Positions 13,591 to 25,777 of a DNA stretch of 64,000 nt are shown here, in pieces. Numbering within the stretch: the first letter of the stretch is position 1; every line of letters begins with the position of its first letter. The DNA is taken from positions 26,254,001-26,318,000 of the forward strand of contig OX940869.1 in NCBI GenBank assembly GCA_954871525.1, written 5' to 3'. Both the position numbers and the translations under genes were made by a program. The notes under the pieces are model-generated. The model saw nothing but the letters and a program-made list of their open reading frames with translations, made no database searches and had not been told where the DNA came from. Source of the stretch: Parietaria judaica. Taxonomy: Eukaryota > Streptophyta > Magnoliopsida > Rosales > Urticaceae.

Positions 13591-15062
13591 TTTTAAAGAT
13601 TTGCCCATAGTTTCAGAAAATCAATTTTTTCCAATTTATGATTTTTTTTTCAAGCTAACCCTTATATAAAATTATTAATATTTAATTTATAATATTATTT
13701 CCTTTTATTACTTGTTGACTAATTCCTATATCAATTGATAATTGTTTTTCTAATTAATTTCTATATTCAAATTCAAATATTGTGTCTTTTAATTTATCTC
13801 CCGTGATTTCTCCCTCCTCTCTATTTCATCAACCTCTCTATCTATCTTCTTCTATCCAGTTCACTATCGTTCGTCGCCGACGATGCACGCTAAGACAGGG
13901 CCATAGGTGATCAGCCTGACACCGTCGTTGTAGGGGTGATCTCCGCCACACTCGCGCCTGGTCTACTACGTGCAGTCGTTGTCGAGGGACTCGCACGACG
14001 GCGAGAAGATGGCCACCTCGTTCCACTCCATGCCGGTGCTCATCCCGTGAGGTCCACGCCGCACTTGCACTCCTCCTTCGGGCGACACTCGAGCGATTTC
14101 TCCCCCATTTGCTTCTCCGGCTCACTCAAGCCCGGCTCCCACATGATCTCGCTTAACAACTCCTCGTCCGGCGCCGCCAGTGCAGGCGCCAAAAAATGCG
14201 ACAAGCCGTGGAAGGAGTACGCCGTCATCGAGGAAGAAGGCCTTCTCATCTCGGATGATCGGGACAGAGCCATTCCCTAGCGGTACTACGTCCTAACCTT
14301 CACCATTGGCTTCATCCCGTTCTCTTTCTGTTTCGTATCGCTCATTTTTTTATACAATTACAAAGTTGTAACTACAATTGCAAAAATTGTAACAAATTTT
14401 GTATAAACCGTATTGGTAGTTACAATTACACTATGGTAACTACATTTATAATTTATGAATTTACAGTGTATTAGCTTAATTTATACAAGTTTTAAACTAT
14501 TATTACAGTTTCGTAATTTCAAGTAAAATTTTGTATTAACATCGTTTATACAATTTTTAAACTATAATTAAAATTTCGTAATCAAATTTACGAGTATATT
14601 AGTCATTACGTTTTTATACTTATAGTTACAGTATCGTATATATAATTACGAAATTTCTAAGACAAACTTTAACTAGTTTCATATATATAATTACAGTTTC
14701 ATAATTATAGAATTGTTTCGAATTTTCTTAGAAAACGAAAAAAATACAGTTATTACGAAGAAGAAAAAAAACTTAAAATCCTTAGATTTATTAAAAGAAT
14801 TTAATTAGAATAATCCTAGTTACTAGGATGACTAATTTGATACGATATTCATTAATTAGATTTCTCATGCCCTATTAAAAAGTATTAGCCAAAATTTTGA
14901 GATTGAACATATCAATTAAAAAATTATTCATGTAATTAAAATAGGAGGGGTATATTTGAGCAAAAATTAATTAATTGGTAGTTTTAATTACTATATATAA
15001 ATTAGGGCTTATTTTGAAAGGTTTGATCAAAATGGACATTTAACTCATTAATCCTTTAAAAT
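13590..15062 (+). mobile_element. Pack-type nonautonomous element 1, carrying a captured LEA-family exon
   Basis: AT-rich arms surround a GC-rich captured segment (13840-14345). To its right (14346-14760) is a core of diverged GTAATTAC/ACAATTACA motifs, the same core type as in the larger element at 25367-28411. The outer ends also resemble that element: a left phrase GCCCATAGTTTC, and on the right GTTTTAATTAC followed by TAAATT. Edges are approximate and no clean target duplication was found. The superfamily is uncertain; MULE is the best guess. Confidence 0.5.
13883..14347 (+). pseudogene. Captured first exon of a LEA-type hydroxyproline-rich glycoprotein gene (broken)
   Basis: Fragment of a plant single-pass membrane protein of the LEA hydroxyproline-rich glycoprotein family (Arabidopsis At5g42860/At1g45688 type). 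From the ATG at 13883 it reads MHAKTGP and stops. A second segment from 13961 reads VYYVQSLSRDSHDGEK and ends at TGA 14048-14050. A +/-1 shift then gives HSSFGRHSSD, FSGSLKPGS, KPWKEYAVIEEEGLL and, after TAG at 14278-14280, RYYVLTFTIGF, the start of the family's membrane helix. SRDSHDGEK, FSGSLKPGS and IEEEGLL are diagnostic as I recall the family. The match stops where I would expect exon 1 to end. With two stops and shifts it cannot make the protein. The 5' leader (about 13800-13882) may also be captured. Confidence 0.8.
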
Positions 15063-17669
15063 ATTTCTAACTATTCTGATAATAATATAACTATTGTAAG
15101 GATAAGTTAACAACAACTATGTTGAGGTGAAAAATCACCTCTGCAATCATGGATTCACGATTGGTGTAATTCCGCTTTTAAGTTACCTCAGAGCTCGGTT
15201 CTTTTCGTTAAAACTTAATCACATGGTGCAAATGGGTTTTGAAGAGAGTGAGATACTTGAGAATTTTGGTGTGAGTATACTAAATTTCTTGTCAATGAGT
15301 TTTTCGATCCTCTTTATATTGTTTTAGCTCACTATATTTATACAACATAGTAATCCAATATCAACATCATAAATTGTCGGTTACAAATTGTATTTAATTC
15401 CCTCATAATTGCCTTAATTACATATTATTCATTATGCATCAATCACGATCGTAACTGTCATCGTCATCCATGAGGCGCCGTCCGCGCCACGATGATTGCT
15501 CCTTGTCTTGGTCTTCGTCGTCTAGTTGCTAACTTCGTCATTTAATTAAGCTTCGTCGCTTAACTCCGCTCCTTCTGGTGCTTTATGGCGACGAGGTTTA
15601 TTGATGAGGCTTCGTTGACAAAACTTGGTCGACGAGACTATGCCGATGGCACATCCTCGTTGATTGATCTCTTCATCACCTTCTCTTGTCGTGCATTCTT
15701 CCTTTGACTGTTGAGTTTTTCCCTTATCGACCTCTTTGACTCGGTCAATGGGCTTCTTATTGGTGTTGGGCTTCTCCCACTAAGGCCAAATCTTGTAAAC
15801 AACAGAGATATATTTCGCCGTATCAATGAGATTTATGTGGACGAAATTGTACCTCAACAGACCAACCGAGTGGGTTGTTACGTTGTCTACTGAAAATAAT
15901 TTATTTTGTAGTCTTGATTGTAATGTCTTGATTAACAAATTTACATCATTAAAAAAAGAAAGTTAAATGTTTAATTTATTTATTTTTTCTTTAAATTGAT
16001 GTTCTCATTAGGCTCTGGAGACTATTTCGTTCTGCAACTATCAAAAGAAGAACCTGCCCAATGAACAAAACATGCCGATGCCGAATTAATGTATTTGTAT
16101 AAATATTAAATAAAAAATCTCATGTATTTTTTTCTTCTCAAATGTTAAAAATAATTGGCCGTTAATTCATCTTTATAACCCTAACCATTAAAAAATATTG
16201 TGTATTTTGATAAATAATCAAAATATCACAAAATAATTTAATTATATATGAGTTGAGGTACGATTTTGTTATTTAAATTATATAAAACGACAATTATATT
16301 CTTGACGTTTTTAAACTCGATCTAAGCACACAAAGCCTCGCCCAAGAAGGAAATCAATTGAGGCACATTAAGAGTCAAAGCTCAACTTGTAATAAAGTCC
16401 ATGCCACGAAAAGAGATAAGGCGCCAAACTGCTTCACCAACACCAGAAGCAATGGTCGACGAGTTTAGTCAACTAGGGATGATGAATTCTGCCGATGAGG
16501 CAGGATGATCGTCGAGGACAACAATGAGGAAGGTATAAGATTCCATCGACGAGACATCAGAGTTGGAGGAGACGAGAGTTGTTCCAGCAATGATGACATT
16601 GAATTCCCTTCTTAATTAGGGAGATTAGTGGAGGCAGATTAATGATTAATATTGCAATTAAGCCTAAGCCATTAAACTCGATAATTATAGAAATAAAGAT
16701 GCCGAATTGTAACCACCCAATTATAATGATAGAGAAATCATAGGCGATGAGCTTATGAATTCTTTAAATAAAAGGCGTAAACAACAAATCAAACATCCAA
16801 AATCTTTTGTACGAGCTTGTAATCTCTACTCGGTTTTCTTGCAAATAAACACTTATCACATTTCTCCATATATTTTTTCCACATGCGTCGTTGTGATTAG
16901 TTTTAACGAAAAGACTAAGTCTTAAAAATAAAATAAATCAGAGTTTCACCACTTGTGACTTTATGATTGTTGGGGCGATTTTCTCCCTCCACAATATACC
17001 AACAATTATTTGACATGAATTAGATTTTACAATTCCCGGGAAAAAAAAAATTACAATCTAAGGTGGAAGAATACGACACGAATGTAAAACAATGTGTCGT
17101 TGGGATTTGGGAACTGGTGGAAGTATTCTTTAAAATAAAGTATATAATATAGAAATAATAGAAACTTATTATATAGAAAAAGAAAAGAAAAGAGAAGATA
17201 ATAAATCATAAAAGCGGGCAATAACCCGCGTGGCAAAGGGTACTGCAGCTTTTGTTCCCCAAAGTTTTGGTTCAGAAAAATACAAGGAGTTGATATGGGC
17301 CACACACACAGTGCAAACTGCAAACTCCTCTAACAATTTGTCAGAAGCATAATTTTATAGCTTGTTTTATAGCTTGTACCCAAACAAATCTCCAATTTCT
17401 GTCACACTTTTATTATAAAACATAGTACGTGAATGTGGTCAATAGTTATTTCTGTGTGTAAACTTTTTGGTTTTTTCCTCAACTCTCAAATATAAATATA
17501 AATATAAATATATATAATCATAAAATTCATTCACGAGAATTACCGTTCAGATAGGTCACATTCATGGCAGATAAGCTTGCATGTGGCAAGTGATCCACTC
17601 TATTATTTTATATTAATTATTTTGTTCTGGGTTATCTGTAAAAATATTCTGTTTGTACGAAAATATTTA
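15063..17669. other. Intergenic DNA with two GC-richer patches of unknown origin
   Basis: 15440-15890 and 16320-16620 are richer in GC and in CGTCG/CGACGA trinucleotides than their flanks. They look like decayed coding sequence (one frame reads VNNRDIFRRINEIYVDEIV near 15795-15850), but I cannot assign either. No complete gene. Confidence 0.45.
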
Positions 17670-20156
17670 TTTTAAGCAGGGAAAGTTACGGCAAAAATAC
17701 TTAACTTTTGGTCAACCTGTCTCCCATGTACTTAACCTTTAAAACAGGCGGCAAAAATACCCAACGTGCATTGACCGTGACTTTGGCATGAAAACGTTAA
17801 TTTTTCAGTTAACATCCGCCATGTGGCCGTTAGCGGCAAAAATAGCCAAACTGTTTTTTCTTTTAAATTATTTTTTTATTTTTTTTATTTATATTTTTTT
17901 CTTTACTTGATTAGTGATAATTAGGGGTGAGCATGGGTTGGGTTGGGCCGCCTCGATGCTTTTTATGGACCCGACCCGATCATTTCAGGTTCCCAAAAAA
18001 TTGCCCGATCCGACCCAATTTTTTTTAATGCCCGAACCAAACTGACCCGATAAAAAATCGGATTGGGTTGGTTTGGGTCGCCATGGACCGATTAATTAAA
18101 ATTTAATCTTATATAACAAAAAACAATATGAAAAAAAATGCATCAATGTAACTCAAAATTCAAGTAAAAATACCCCAAACAAATTTAATCAAACAAAAAT
18201 ACACTAAATAATGTAAAACATGAAAATGAGAGATTGAAGAGTCTTTGAATGTAAATAAAATTGAGGATGAGAAATTTTAAAATACTATAGATTGCACTAC
18301 TTGAATAAAAAATCAATATGAAATATATATTAATTATATTTGTTGGGTCGGAAACCCCGACCCAAGGTTTTGGACCCGACCCCGACCCGAATAATAGTCG
18401 GGTCGGGTCGGGTCGGGTCGGGTCCGGCCCGATCCGACCCAATTTTGGGCGGGTTAGATTGGGGTCGGGTCTATAACGGATTGGGTTGGGCCATCGGGTT
18501 GGGTCTAAAATGCTCACCCCTAGTGATAATTACTTGAATTCCAAATACATGGAATAACACAAAAGTTAGTCAAAACATCAATTGATTTCTTAATGTGCTT
18601 GTATAAGCTACATTTGTTGATAAAAATCTTATTATTATGAGAAATTTTAAACATAATGTTACGGGTATTTTAAGTAATTGATTTTTAATAATTTAATAAA
18701 AGAAAAGTTATATGATTAATTTTTCTTTTATTATATAAAGTCAATTTTAGCCTGAGATATTCACCGGAAGTCCGTTTTCGCGAAATAAAATGTCCAGATG
18801 TTTCTAAAAATTTCAAGATACTCAGAAAGCCATAAAGTTTGCAAGAAATGGCCTCGGAACGCTCCCGGAACCCTTAAAGTTGGCCGGGAGCAGCTCGGAC
18901 GGCCTCTCAGGCCCCACACGAGCCACCACGCGCTGCCACGTGGCCCCACGCGCAGCCACGCGTCTCCTGCCCTCCTCGCGCGCCCTTAGAAGGGTTACGT
19001 CAGCAGAGGTGCGTGCGTGAAGTAGCGCGTCCGGCACAAACGCCGCGCGTGAGGGCGCGTCCGGCCTCTGATGAGGGCTTTTTTTGGAGAATGACCTTAA
19101 GTGGGTTTTCATTGTGTTTCATAGCTTTCTTCGGCACTATTCATGTTTCTTAGCAGGAGTATTTAAGGGTATGGATTTTAATGGGATCCCAATGGAGGTC
19201 TTTTAGCCAATTATTACTAATCAAGCCCTATTTATTATTGATAATATTTATTTTACCGGCATATATTCTTAAGCCTTTTTTTTCAATACGGAGACATTAA
19301 TTGAATGTATCAATTCAATCTAAAACGGTCAATTACCAATGAAAAGGGTAATGGTGAAAATGTTAATTCGGTTCATACTTAGAATTTGAAGCAATGTGAA
19401 GACATTAACTAGGCTAATTAACGTCTCTAAAAGTATCTCCGATAACAAAATAAGACTTCAAAGTATGTTCCAACCAAAAAAGACATAAAAATATAAGTAA
19501 TGGTCACAACTTCAGAATATATGCGTTAAGAGTTTCACATATATATATATATACACATATTATATAATATTTCTTTGAGATGTTATGCTATATATTTAGA
19601 TAGTCAAATGTAACAAAAACAATATGATTAGGTTTTTGTTTAAAGTTTGAATGTCAACCTTAAATTAACTATGTAATTGTTTTATTCATGATTAGGCTAA
19701 GTCGGCAAATTAGCTTCTCCAAGCAAATTAATATACAATTGATAATTGATATCATGATCGACTTTTGTGTAATGCTATGTTTAAAATTTCTCATAATAAT
19801 AAGATTTTGATTAGCAAATGTAGCTTATACAAGCACATTAAAAAATCAATTGATTTTTTGACTAACTTTTGTGTTATTCCATGTATTTGGAATTCAAGTA
19901 ATTATCACTAATCAAGTAAAGAAAAAAATATAAATTAAAAAAAATATTTTTTATTTTTTATTTCAAAAAAAAAAGTTTGGGTATTTTTGCCGCTAACGGC
20001 CACATGACGGATGTTAACGAAAAAATTAACGTTTTCATGCCAACGTCACGGTCAACGCACGTTGGGTATTTTTGCCGCCAGTTTTAAAGTTTGGGTACAC
20101 GGGAGGCAGGTTGACCAAAGGTTTGGTATTTTTGCCGTAATTTTCCCTTTTAAGTA
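17670..20156. mobile_element. MULE C: 2.47-kb long-TIR Mutator-like element with 9-bp target duplication
   Basis: The element spans 17679-20147 between TTTTAAGCA (17670-17678) and TTTTAAGTA (20148-20156), 8 of 9 matching. The ends are GGGAAAGTTACGGCAAAAAT and its inverse. The inverted arms are about 385 bp: 17679-17921 plus 18523-18665 on the left, about 19765-20147 on the right. The left arm is split by hAT MITE B. The interior (18666-19764) has a very GC-rich block at about 18850-19080 in AT-rich surroundings, as in Pack-MULEs that pick up host sequence; I do not recognise the source. No transposase. Confidence 0.9.
17914..18530. mobile_element. hAT MITE B (TAGGGGTG family), 601 bp, inserted in MULE C
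   Basis: The element spans 17922-18522, with ends TAGGGGTGAGCAT and ATGCTCACCCCTA, flanked by GTGATAAT at 17914-17921 and 18523-18530. Subterminal motifs here are GGGTTGGG/GACCCGACCC, not the CCGG words of copy A. Open frames such as 18185-18517 (-) merely translate the repeats. The intact site without insertion survives in the right arm of MULE C at 19901-19908. Confidence 0.95.
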
Positions 20157-20242
20157 TTTATGTTGAAAATTTTACCAACAAAAATAAAACTATTTTTTAT
20201 AAATATTGATCAATATAAGAACATACTAATACATTATTAAAT

Positions 20243-20701
20243 TTATTTTAAAAAAAGACAAGCCTCATTAAACGCTCTGAGTCTCCCAAATGAGTGCGGC
20301 TCTATAGGAAAGAGTACTCCACCTTGAATTATTATTGACAACAGCCAAGCAAGTGTCCCAAACAAGGACCGGGAGTCTCTCGTTACAACAAGAATCCTGC
20401 AAAATGAGAAATCCAATACTTGGCGGAACAAATTCCAACCACAAATTGCAAGTTTAGCAGGTTCGTGTGCAGTTTCATTACAACAACTCGGGTTAAAATA
20501 GAAAACCACACTCTCTATCTGAGCAGTTATCCGATGGATATCAGATATAACCGAGCCCAAATCGGGAAGCAAAATGGTCTTGCTATTTAAAACATCAATC
20601 ATCCCTAGGCAGTCCGACTGAATGCAAATCTTCGACCAATCCTGATTATAAGCCCATCTCTCCCAGTGAATAATTGAAGCCTTCGCGAGTTGGGGGGACA
20701 A
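20243..20701 (-). pseudogene. L1-type RNase H domain fragment 1
   Basis: A 152-codon open frame whose first two thirds match the RNase H domain at the C-terminus of plant L1 retrotransposons (and their domesticated RVT_3 relatives): SPQLAKASIIHWERWA, KICIQSDCLGMIDVLNS with the catalytic aspartate, then FNPSCCNETAHEPAKLAI. The canonical end reads roughly NxVAHxLAKxA. The remaining residues are not family-like. There is no reverse transcriptase or endonuclease upstream, so this is a fragment, probably a 5'-truncated insertion, though no clear A tail is seen at its 3' side. Confidence 0.7.
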
Positions 20702-21749
20702 CCCGTGCTTATAAAAATTGATTCACGAAGCAAGGACTCGATCTTCGTGGTTACGGGTCACTAGGTGTCAATGCCATACCTCTCCCCATGACCTCAATCG
20801 CGACGTCGACACAGATGTTACTATTAAATCTATTAAATGCCACATAATATGTTTAAAATGGCGTCATTATATAATTTTTAATTTTTTTATTAAATGATAT
20901 TAACTTTATCGAAGGTTCTTGAGGCTTTTTTTTTTCCTATTACGAGTTTGAATAAATATATTGATACAATTTTTTTTTATTAAAAATGAACTATTTTCTT
21001 CTCGAATAACTTTTTTTTTTTTACAATAGGAGTTCTCTTTATTTTTATTTTTTTTTCTCTTCCACTCCTTTTCACTCTTACCAAAGTCCTTATAGAGAGG
21101 ATATCTCTATATATATTTTTTGTTATTTTTGTGTTTTTTTGTCGTTATTCCCTCAATGTTGCTATCAAGTTACTTTGGAAAAACACTTTAGAAATAATAA
21201 GAAAAAAAAATGGAAGACCCCACAAAAAGAAACACAACAAGGCAAAATGGGTCATTTTCCCACCTATCAAAATCAAGGACTCGTGGGATTAGGATGGTTT
21301 CTATTACAAGGAGTGGGGTTTCAGAAAATATAATTAAATTAAAATTAAATGTATGAAAAAAAACAAATAAATGTTTAACATAAGCTCTAATCTGCATCAC
21401 CATTTGAGGAGAAAAAGACAAACCATGTGATATTCTTTTCTTCTAAAGCTGTGTGAGACAAATCATTATCAAAAGATAAAAGAACCCTAAAGTAAAGTAA
21501 AAGAAGAAGAAGAAAAAAATGTTTAGCTTGTGATTGTACTTGCATTGTATTGTACATTTATTTTAATAACGGGCTTTAGTGAGAGGCTTTATTGGGCCTT
21601 TAGATAGTCTTATCGGGCTTTTTGAAGCCTTGTCTTTTGATGGTGTTCTTTTTTGACCCATTTTAATTTTATTAATGCTTTTGAATGATCATAATATTGG
21701 TGGGTGGGTTTAGCCATAATGCTCACTACCGTATATTATGAGGTCAATT
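20702..21749. other. Intergenic AT-rich DNA
   Basis: No gene is supported. T-rich runs near 20930-21060; open frames of 60-80 codons are unrecognisable. Confidence 0.5.
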
Positions 21750-21754
21750 TATAA

Positions 21755-22010
21755 TTATTTTTTTTTAAAAATAGTTGACCTAGCACGAATACACCATTAA
21801 AAAAAGCCGAAGTAAGAGCTTACACCCATAGAATGTCGATTCAACTAAGAATGACATCGAAATATCAACCCGCAAAAAGCTAACGCAGCCAAAACATTAG
21901 CAATCAAGTTACGATTTTGAAACACGAATGAAAACATATTGCTAGAATTCTTTGATGGTGAGGATTTATCTACCGGGGTATAATTTTTGCACGAAATTCA
22001 AAACATATCG
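21755..22010 (-). pseudogene. Probable L1 RNase H 3'-end fragment 2
   Basis: The minus strand reads SFVFQNRNLIANVLAALAF at about 21889-21945, resembling the RNase H ending (xRxxNxVANxLAxLA), then a stop and a 3'-UTR-like stretch to a T run near 21760 on the plus strand (an A tail on the minus strand). It is short, so moderate confidence only. Confidence 0.4.
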
Positions 22011-22684
22011 AATCCACGAACACGCGCCGCCAACGTCCCCGGGCGGACAGCTATTGCGTGGCAGACTTTGTACGGTGTGCTAAATTCAATACAAGTAGTT
22101 CTACTATTCATTATGATGACACTTAGGTTATTCAGAGAATTAATTATTTTATTCTTTTTTTTTTTTATCGTTTTATGTGATTTGAGTTCAGTGAAGTCTG
22201 GCTTTAAATGCAGGAGTTGTAATTCAAAGAGTTAGAACCTTTGTCACAAGGAAACGAGAGTAAATGTAAATGCAACGTTAAACGTGTTATCAAAATACTT
22301 GCAAAGCAATTATTTTAAATGTTTAATTTTGTCGTGTTCGTTTCTTTTTGTTCTCGGGTTAATAAATTTGACTCGTTTATAAATATAAACAACTATATAT
22401 AATGCAGAGAGAGTATCATGACTATATATAGTTTAATATGCATATACTAGGTTTAAATTTTTCTCTAAAAAATAAATTAATAACCTCAATAAAATATACT
22501 TTTGTATAGTCCCAGCTCTAACAAATTTGACTAAATTTTACCTCGAAAATATTAGAAAATTCTCCGGTCCCATCAATATTAATTTATAGACGTAGTTTTA
22601 ATGTATATGATGATATATATTTATCGATTTTGATCATTTGACTTTTTTTTTGTTTTTGTTTTGAAGGAACAGAGCAAATTCTCA

Positions 22685-22876
22685 TTAGCACGGGTTAGAA
22701 TCCCGTTGAATATAAATATCGAGCCACTCCGGGCTATTACAAGACCAAAAGTCCGTGGTACCATCGGGGACCCGGGGTTTGGCTAAAGTTTTAGCGACCT
22801 CATTACAACGTCTAGGTATCCATCTAACCGTACCGGATGGCGCCACCCCCCCTAACAAAGAGACAATCCGAGATAC
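22685..22876 (-). pseudogene. L1 RNase H C-terminus, fragment 3, with A-rich tail
   Basis: Sixty-three codons open to a stop, reading VRWIPRRCNEVAKTLAK and ending WLDIYIQRDSNPC. This is the classic end of plant L1 ORF2 (WIPR.xNxVAHxLAK ... P.WL...QRDxNPC). Only the last part of the protein is present, followed on the minus strand by an A-rich tail (plus strand T runs at 22643-22664). That is what 5'-truncated target-primed insertion leaves. Confidence 0.8.
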
Positions 22877-24700
22877 AACCTGCCATTCTTTTAGATTTGT
22901 AGTTATACTTTACTTTTATAGAGTACCTCAAACCGTCAATTATATATTTCTATATCGCGTTTCTTTTATCGTACTCTAATACTAATAACAACCATTGTAT
23001 TTTACAATTTGATAGACACAAATTGGCGATAAGATTAAAAAAAAACTTATATTATTCGAAAACCTATTGATAAACTTGTTATTGGTCTGTATACAAGTAA
23101 AATAGAGGTTGTGATTTTTTATCGATACCGATATTTAAAACCTTGATCAATGCTATACGAGGATTAAACTGTACTAGTATTGTGATTACTATATAAAACT
23201 TTGGCCAATTTAATTTAGAATAACTAACTTTAAAGAAATGTAAATAGATAAAAAGTTTAAAATATTTTAAGGGAATTCTTTTCATAAGAAACAACATATA
23301 TGAGATTAAATTAGGGAAAGCGTATTAGTCATTGCACTCATTGTCTCCGCATATGATCCACACTCATCGTCCAACTCAATAAAGAATCACAGTATAAGTT
23401 TTATACTTGCAGTACAAAGAAAAATATTTTTTTATGTCTTTAAGTCCAATGAAACATATTTACATAAGTAACATATATGCATTTCATGTCCAATATGCTC
23501 ATTTTTAGTATTCAAAATTATTATTATTTTTTCTCAAGTGATCGATGTTTTTTATATATATATATATATATTAACTCGTAAGCGTAATAATTGGAGCGAT
23601 CGGGATGCACATGTCATGATGTCCAAAGTTAAAAATTTTGGTGCTTCATAAATACTCTGCAAAATTAATATCATCCTTGTTCCTTTTAACTCGAGGATTA
23701 ACTGAAAAAATTGTCTTTTTTTGTTGTTGATATCTTTAATACTTTCCTCTCACGGGAGTGTAGTACGATCATTATTTTCTATGTTCTACTAGTTCAAACA
23801 AACTTCAAATATTGCATGCATATATCATATGAGTAATTTATAACGTAATAAAAACAATTGTCATATCCACAACATTTCATATCGAATTTCCTCATCCTAT
23901 CATTTCGTGACATACTTCATATTTTAGCAATTACTAATGATCGAATGTGAACATCAATTATTATATTTTTATTCTGAAAACAAGTTCTACTACTGCAATG
24001 AAGTTGATCTCACTTGAAACGGTATAATTAATTTTATTATGATTTTGACGAAGACCCCTCTATAATTGGCGTTTTTAAATATATCACCGAATAATAAAGT
24101 GATTAGAAAACTATTACTCATATTATCGTAAATATTAGCTCAAATGTTAAATTAGAAAATGTGGGATCTTGCATTTATATTATTGTCAAGATTGTATAAT
24201 TGAAAATTATTAAAAATAAAAACAAAATTATTATAAGATAAAGTAATATGAAAAACTTAAAAATATTTTTTAGACCCTGTACTATGTATTTTACCATGTC
24301 CAACTTTTTTTTTAGTGTTTTAGCGAATGTTTCATGATTCGATTAAAATTAACTATAACTTCACAAATTTATAAACAAACCGAGGGTTGTTGTATGAATA
24401 CCCATGAGACCTACGCATGGTAGTTTTGTTTTCGGGAAAAAATATGTTGTTTAGGCCTTTAAAATGACAATTATTTTTTATTATGTTTCGGCTTATTACC
24501 AACATTGAAAAATGGTGTTTATGTTAAATACTTTGACAAATATTAATGCAAAAGTAATTGTACCGTAGAATATAATTATTTATAAAAAAGCAAATATTAG
24601 TATTTTCTACAATATTACTCTCATTTATTGATATACCTATAAAATAAAAAGAAATTGACGTATTCAAATACCAATAAAATTCGAAGAAAAATTATACAAC
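22877..24700. other. Intergenic AT-rich DNA
   Basis: No gene recognised. A TA microsatellite lies near 23553-23571. Confidence 0.5.
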
Positions 24701-24719
24701 TTTCGTATTTTTTGCAGCG

Positions 24720-25270
24720 AGCTAATTTTCAGATACTTGATGGTCTTTTAAAATAAAAATTAAAACTACAAAGTTGTTTATCTGTCTCTTAGCTTTCCAA
24801 CGATAGGTTATTTGTAAAATTCCGATAAAAAATGAGTTATGCCAAAAATACGAGCTAACGGAACTAACTTCACATGGACGGAATTCTAAAAGGGAAACTT
24901 CATACAATAACCCTCAATACACCACAAATTCTATTACTAACCTTCAAGTTTTCATAATTCTCAAAATAACATTTTCAAATTTTATGTACCAAAATACCCC
25001 TAATATTGTCCATTTTTCAAGACGATATATGTCCATTTTTCAGGATTAATACGTCCTGAAAAATGGACAGTATTAGGGGTATTTTAGTATTTTAATATTT
25101 GAAAAGGTTGTTTTGAGAATTATGAAAATATGAGGGTTATTAATAGAATTTGTGGTGTATTTAGGGTTATCTTATGAAGTCTCCCTTCTAAAATTTTCCA
25201 AAAAGTAGAACTTTGGTACCATTGTCACGATTTTTTTAAACTTGGCTCTATACCGCTACATTTTCAAACT
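24720..25270. mobile_element. Relic of a MULE-E-type element around MITE J
   Basis: 24770-24860 (CTTTCCAACGATAGGTTATT, AAAAATGAGTTATGCCAAAA) matches the arm of MULE E at 49490-49745 in wording and order. Only part of one arm is recognisable, and it is split by MITE J, so the relic is older than J. Confidence 0.45.
24884..25193. mobile_element. MITE J, 294 bp, with target duplication TTCTAAAA
   Basis: The element spans 24892-25185. Ends GGGAAACTTCATA and TATGAAGTCTCCC continue as an inverted repeat of about 130 bp per arm. The centre carries two further GTCCATTTTTCA palindromes. TTCTAAAA flanks it at 24884-24891 and 25186-25193. The GGG...CCC ends recall the MULEs here, but the duplication reads as 8 bp, so the superfamily is open. 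Confidence 0.85.
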
Positions 25271-25777
25271 ACTTGGGTATTTTTACCCATAATAACCCTT
25301 CAGGTCTTAAAAATTGATTTAAAACATAGAAAAACTCACCAAATACCCAAAAAACACTAAAAGTTTAAGAGAAATGCCCATAGTTTCTTAAAACTCATTT
25401 ATACCCATTAATAACCTTATTTGGACCATATTAACCCTAATATTAGTTATAATTATTAATTTTTGTATAATAATAATTTATAATATATTTTATTTTCGAA
25501 ATTAGTTTTTCCTATAATTATGATTGACAACTTCCCCCAATTAATTACAATTTCATTTAATTATGTTACTTTTTCAAAAAATATTCATCATTTATCACAT
25601 ATTAATTTCTTTTTTCCTCTATTCTCTCTTCACTTTCTCCCCGAAGCTTCTTCCATCGCCAAGATCTCTCTCTTTTCCCTCGCCTTCCTCCGTCGCGCTC
25701 CGTCGCCTTCTTCCGTCGCAAGATTAAAGATTGATGCCGAATCTTAGAAGCTTTTTCGAGATTATTTCGCCGGAGTT

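Noticed and set aside
18185..18517. 110-codon frame with DPTRPDPTRP repeats
   Set aside because: Translation of the GACCCGACCC subterminal repeats of hAT B.
18761..19112. Open frames in the GC-rich core of MULE C
   Set aside because: Open in several frames because the block is GC-rich; no domain seen.
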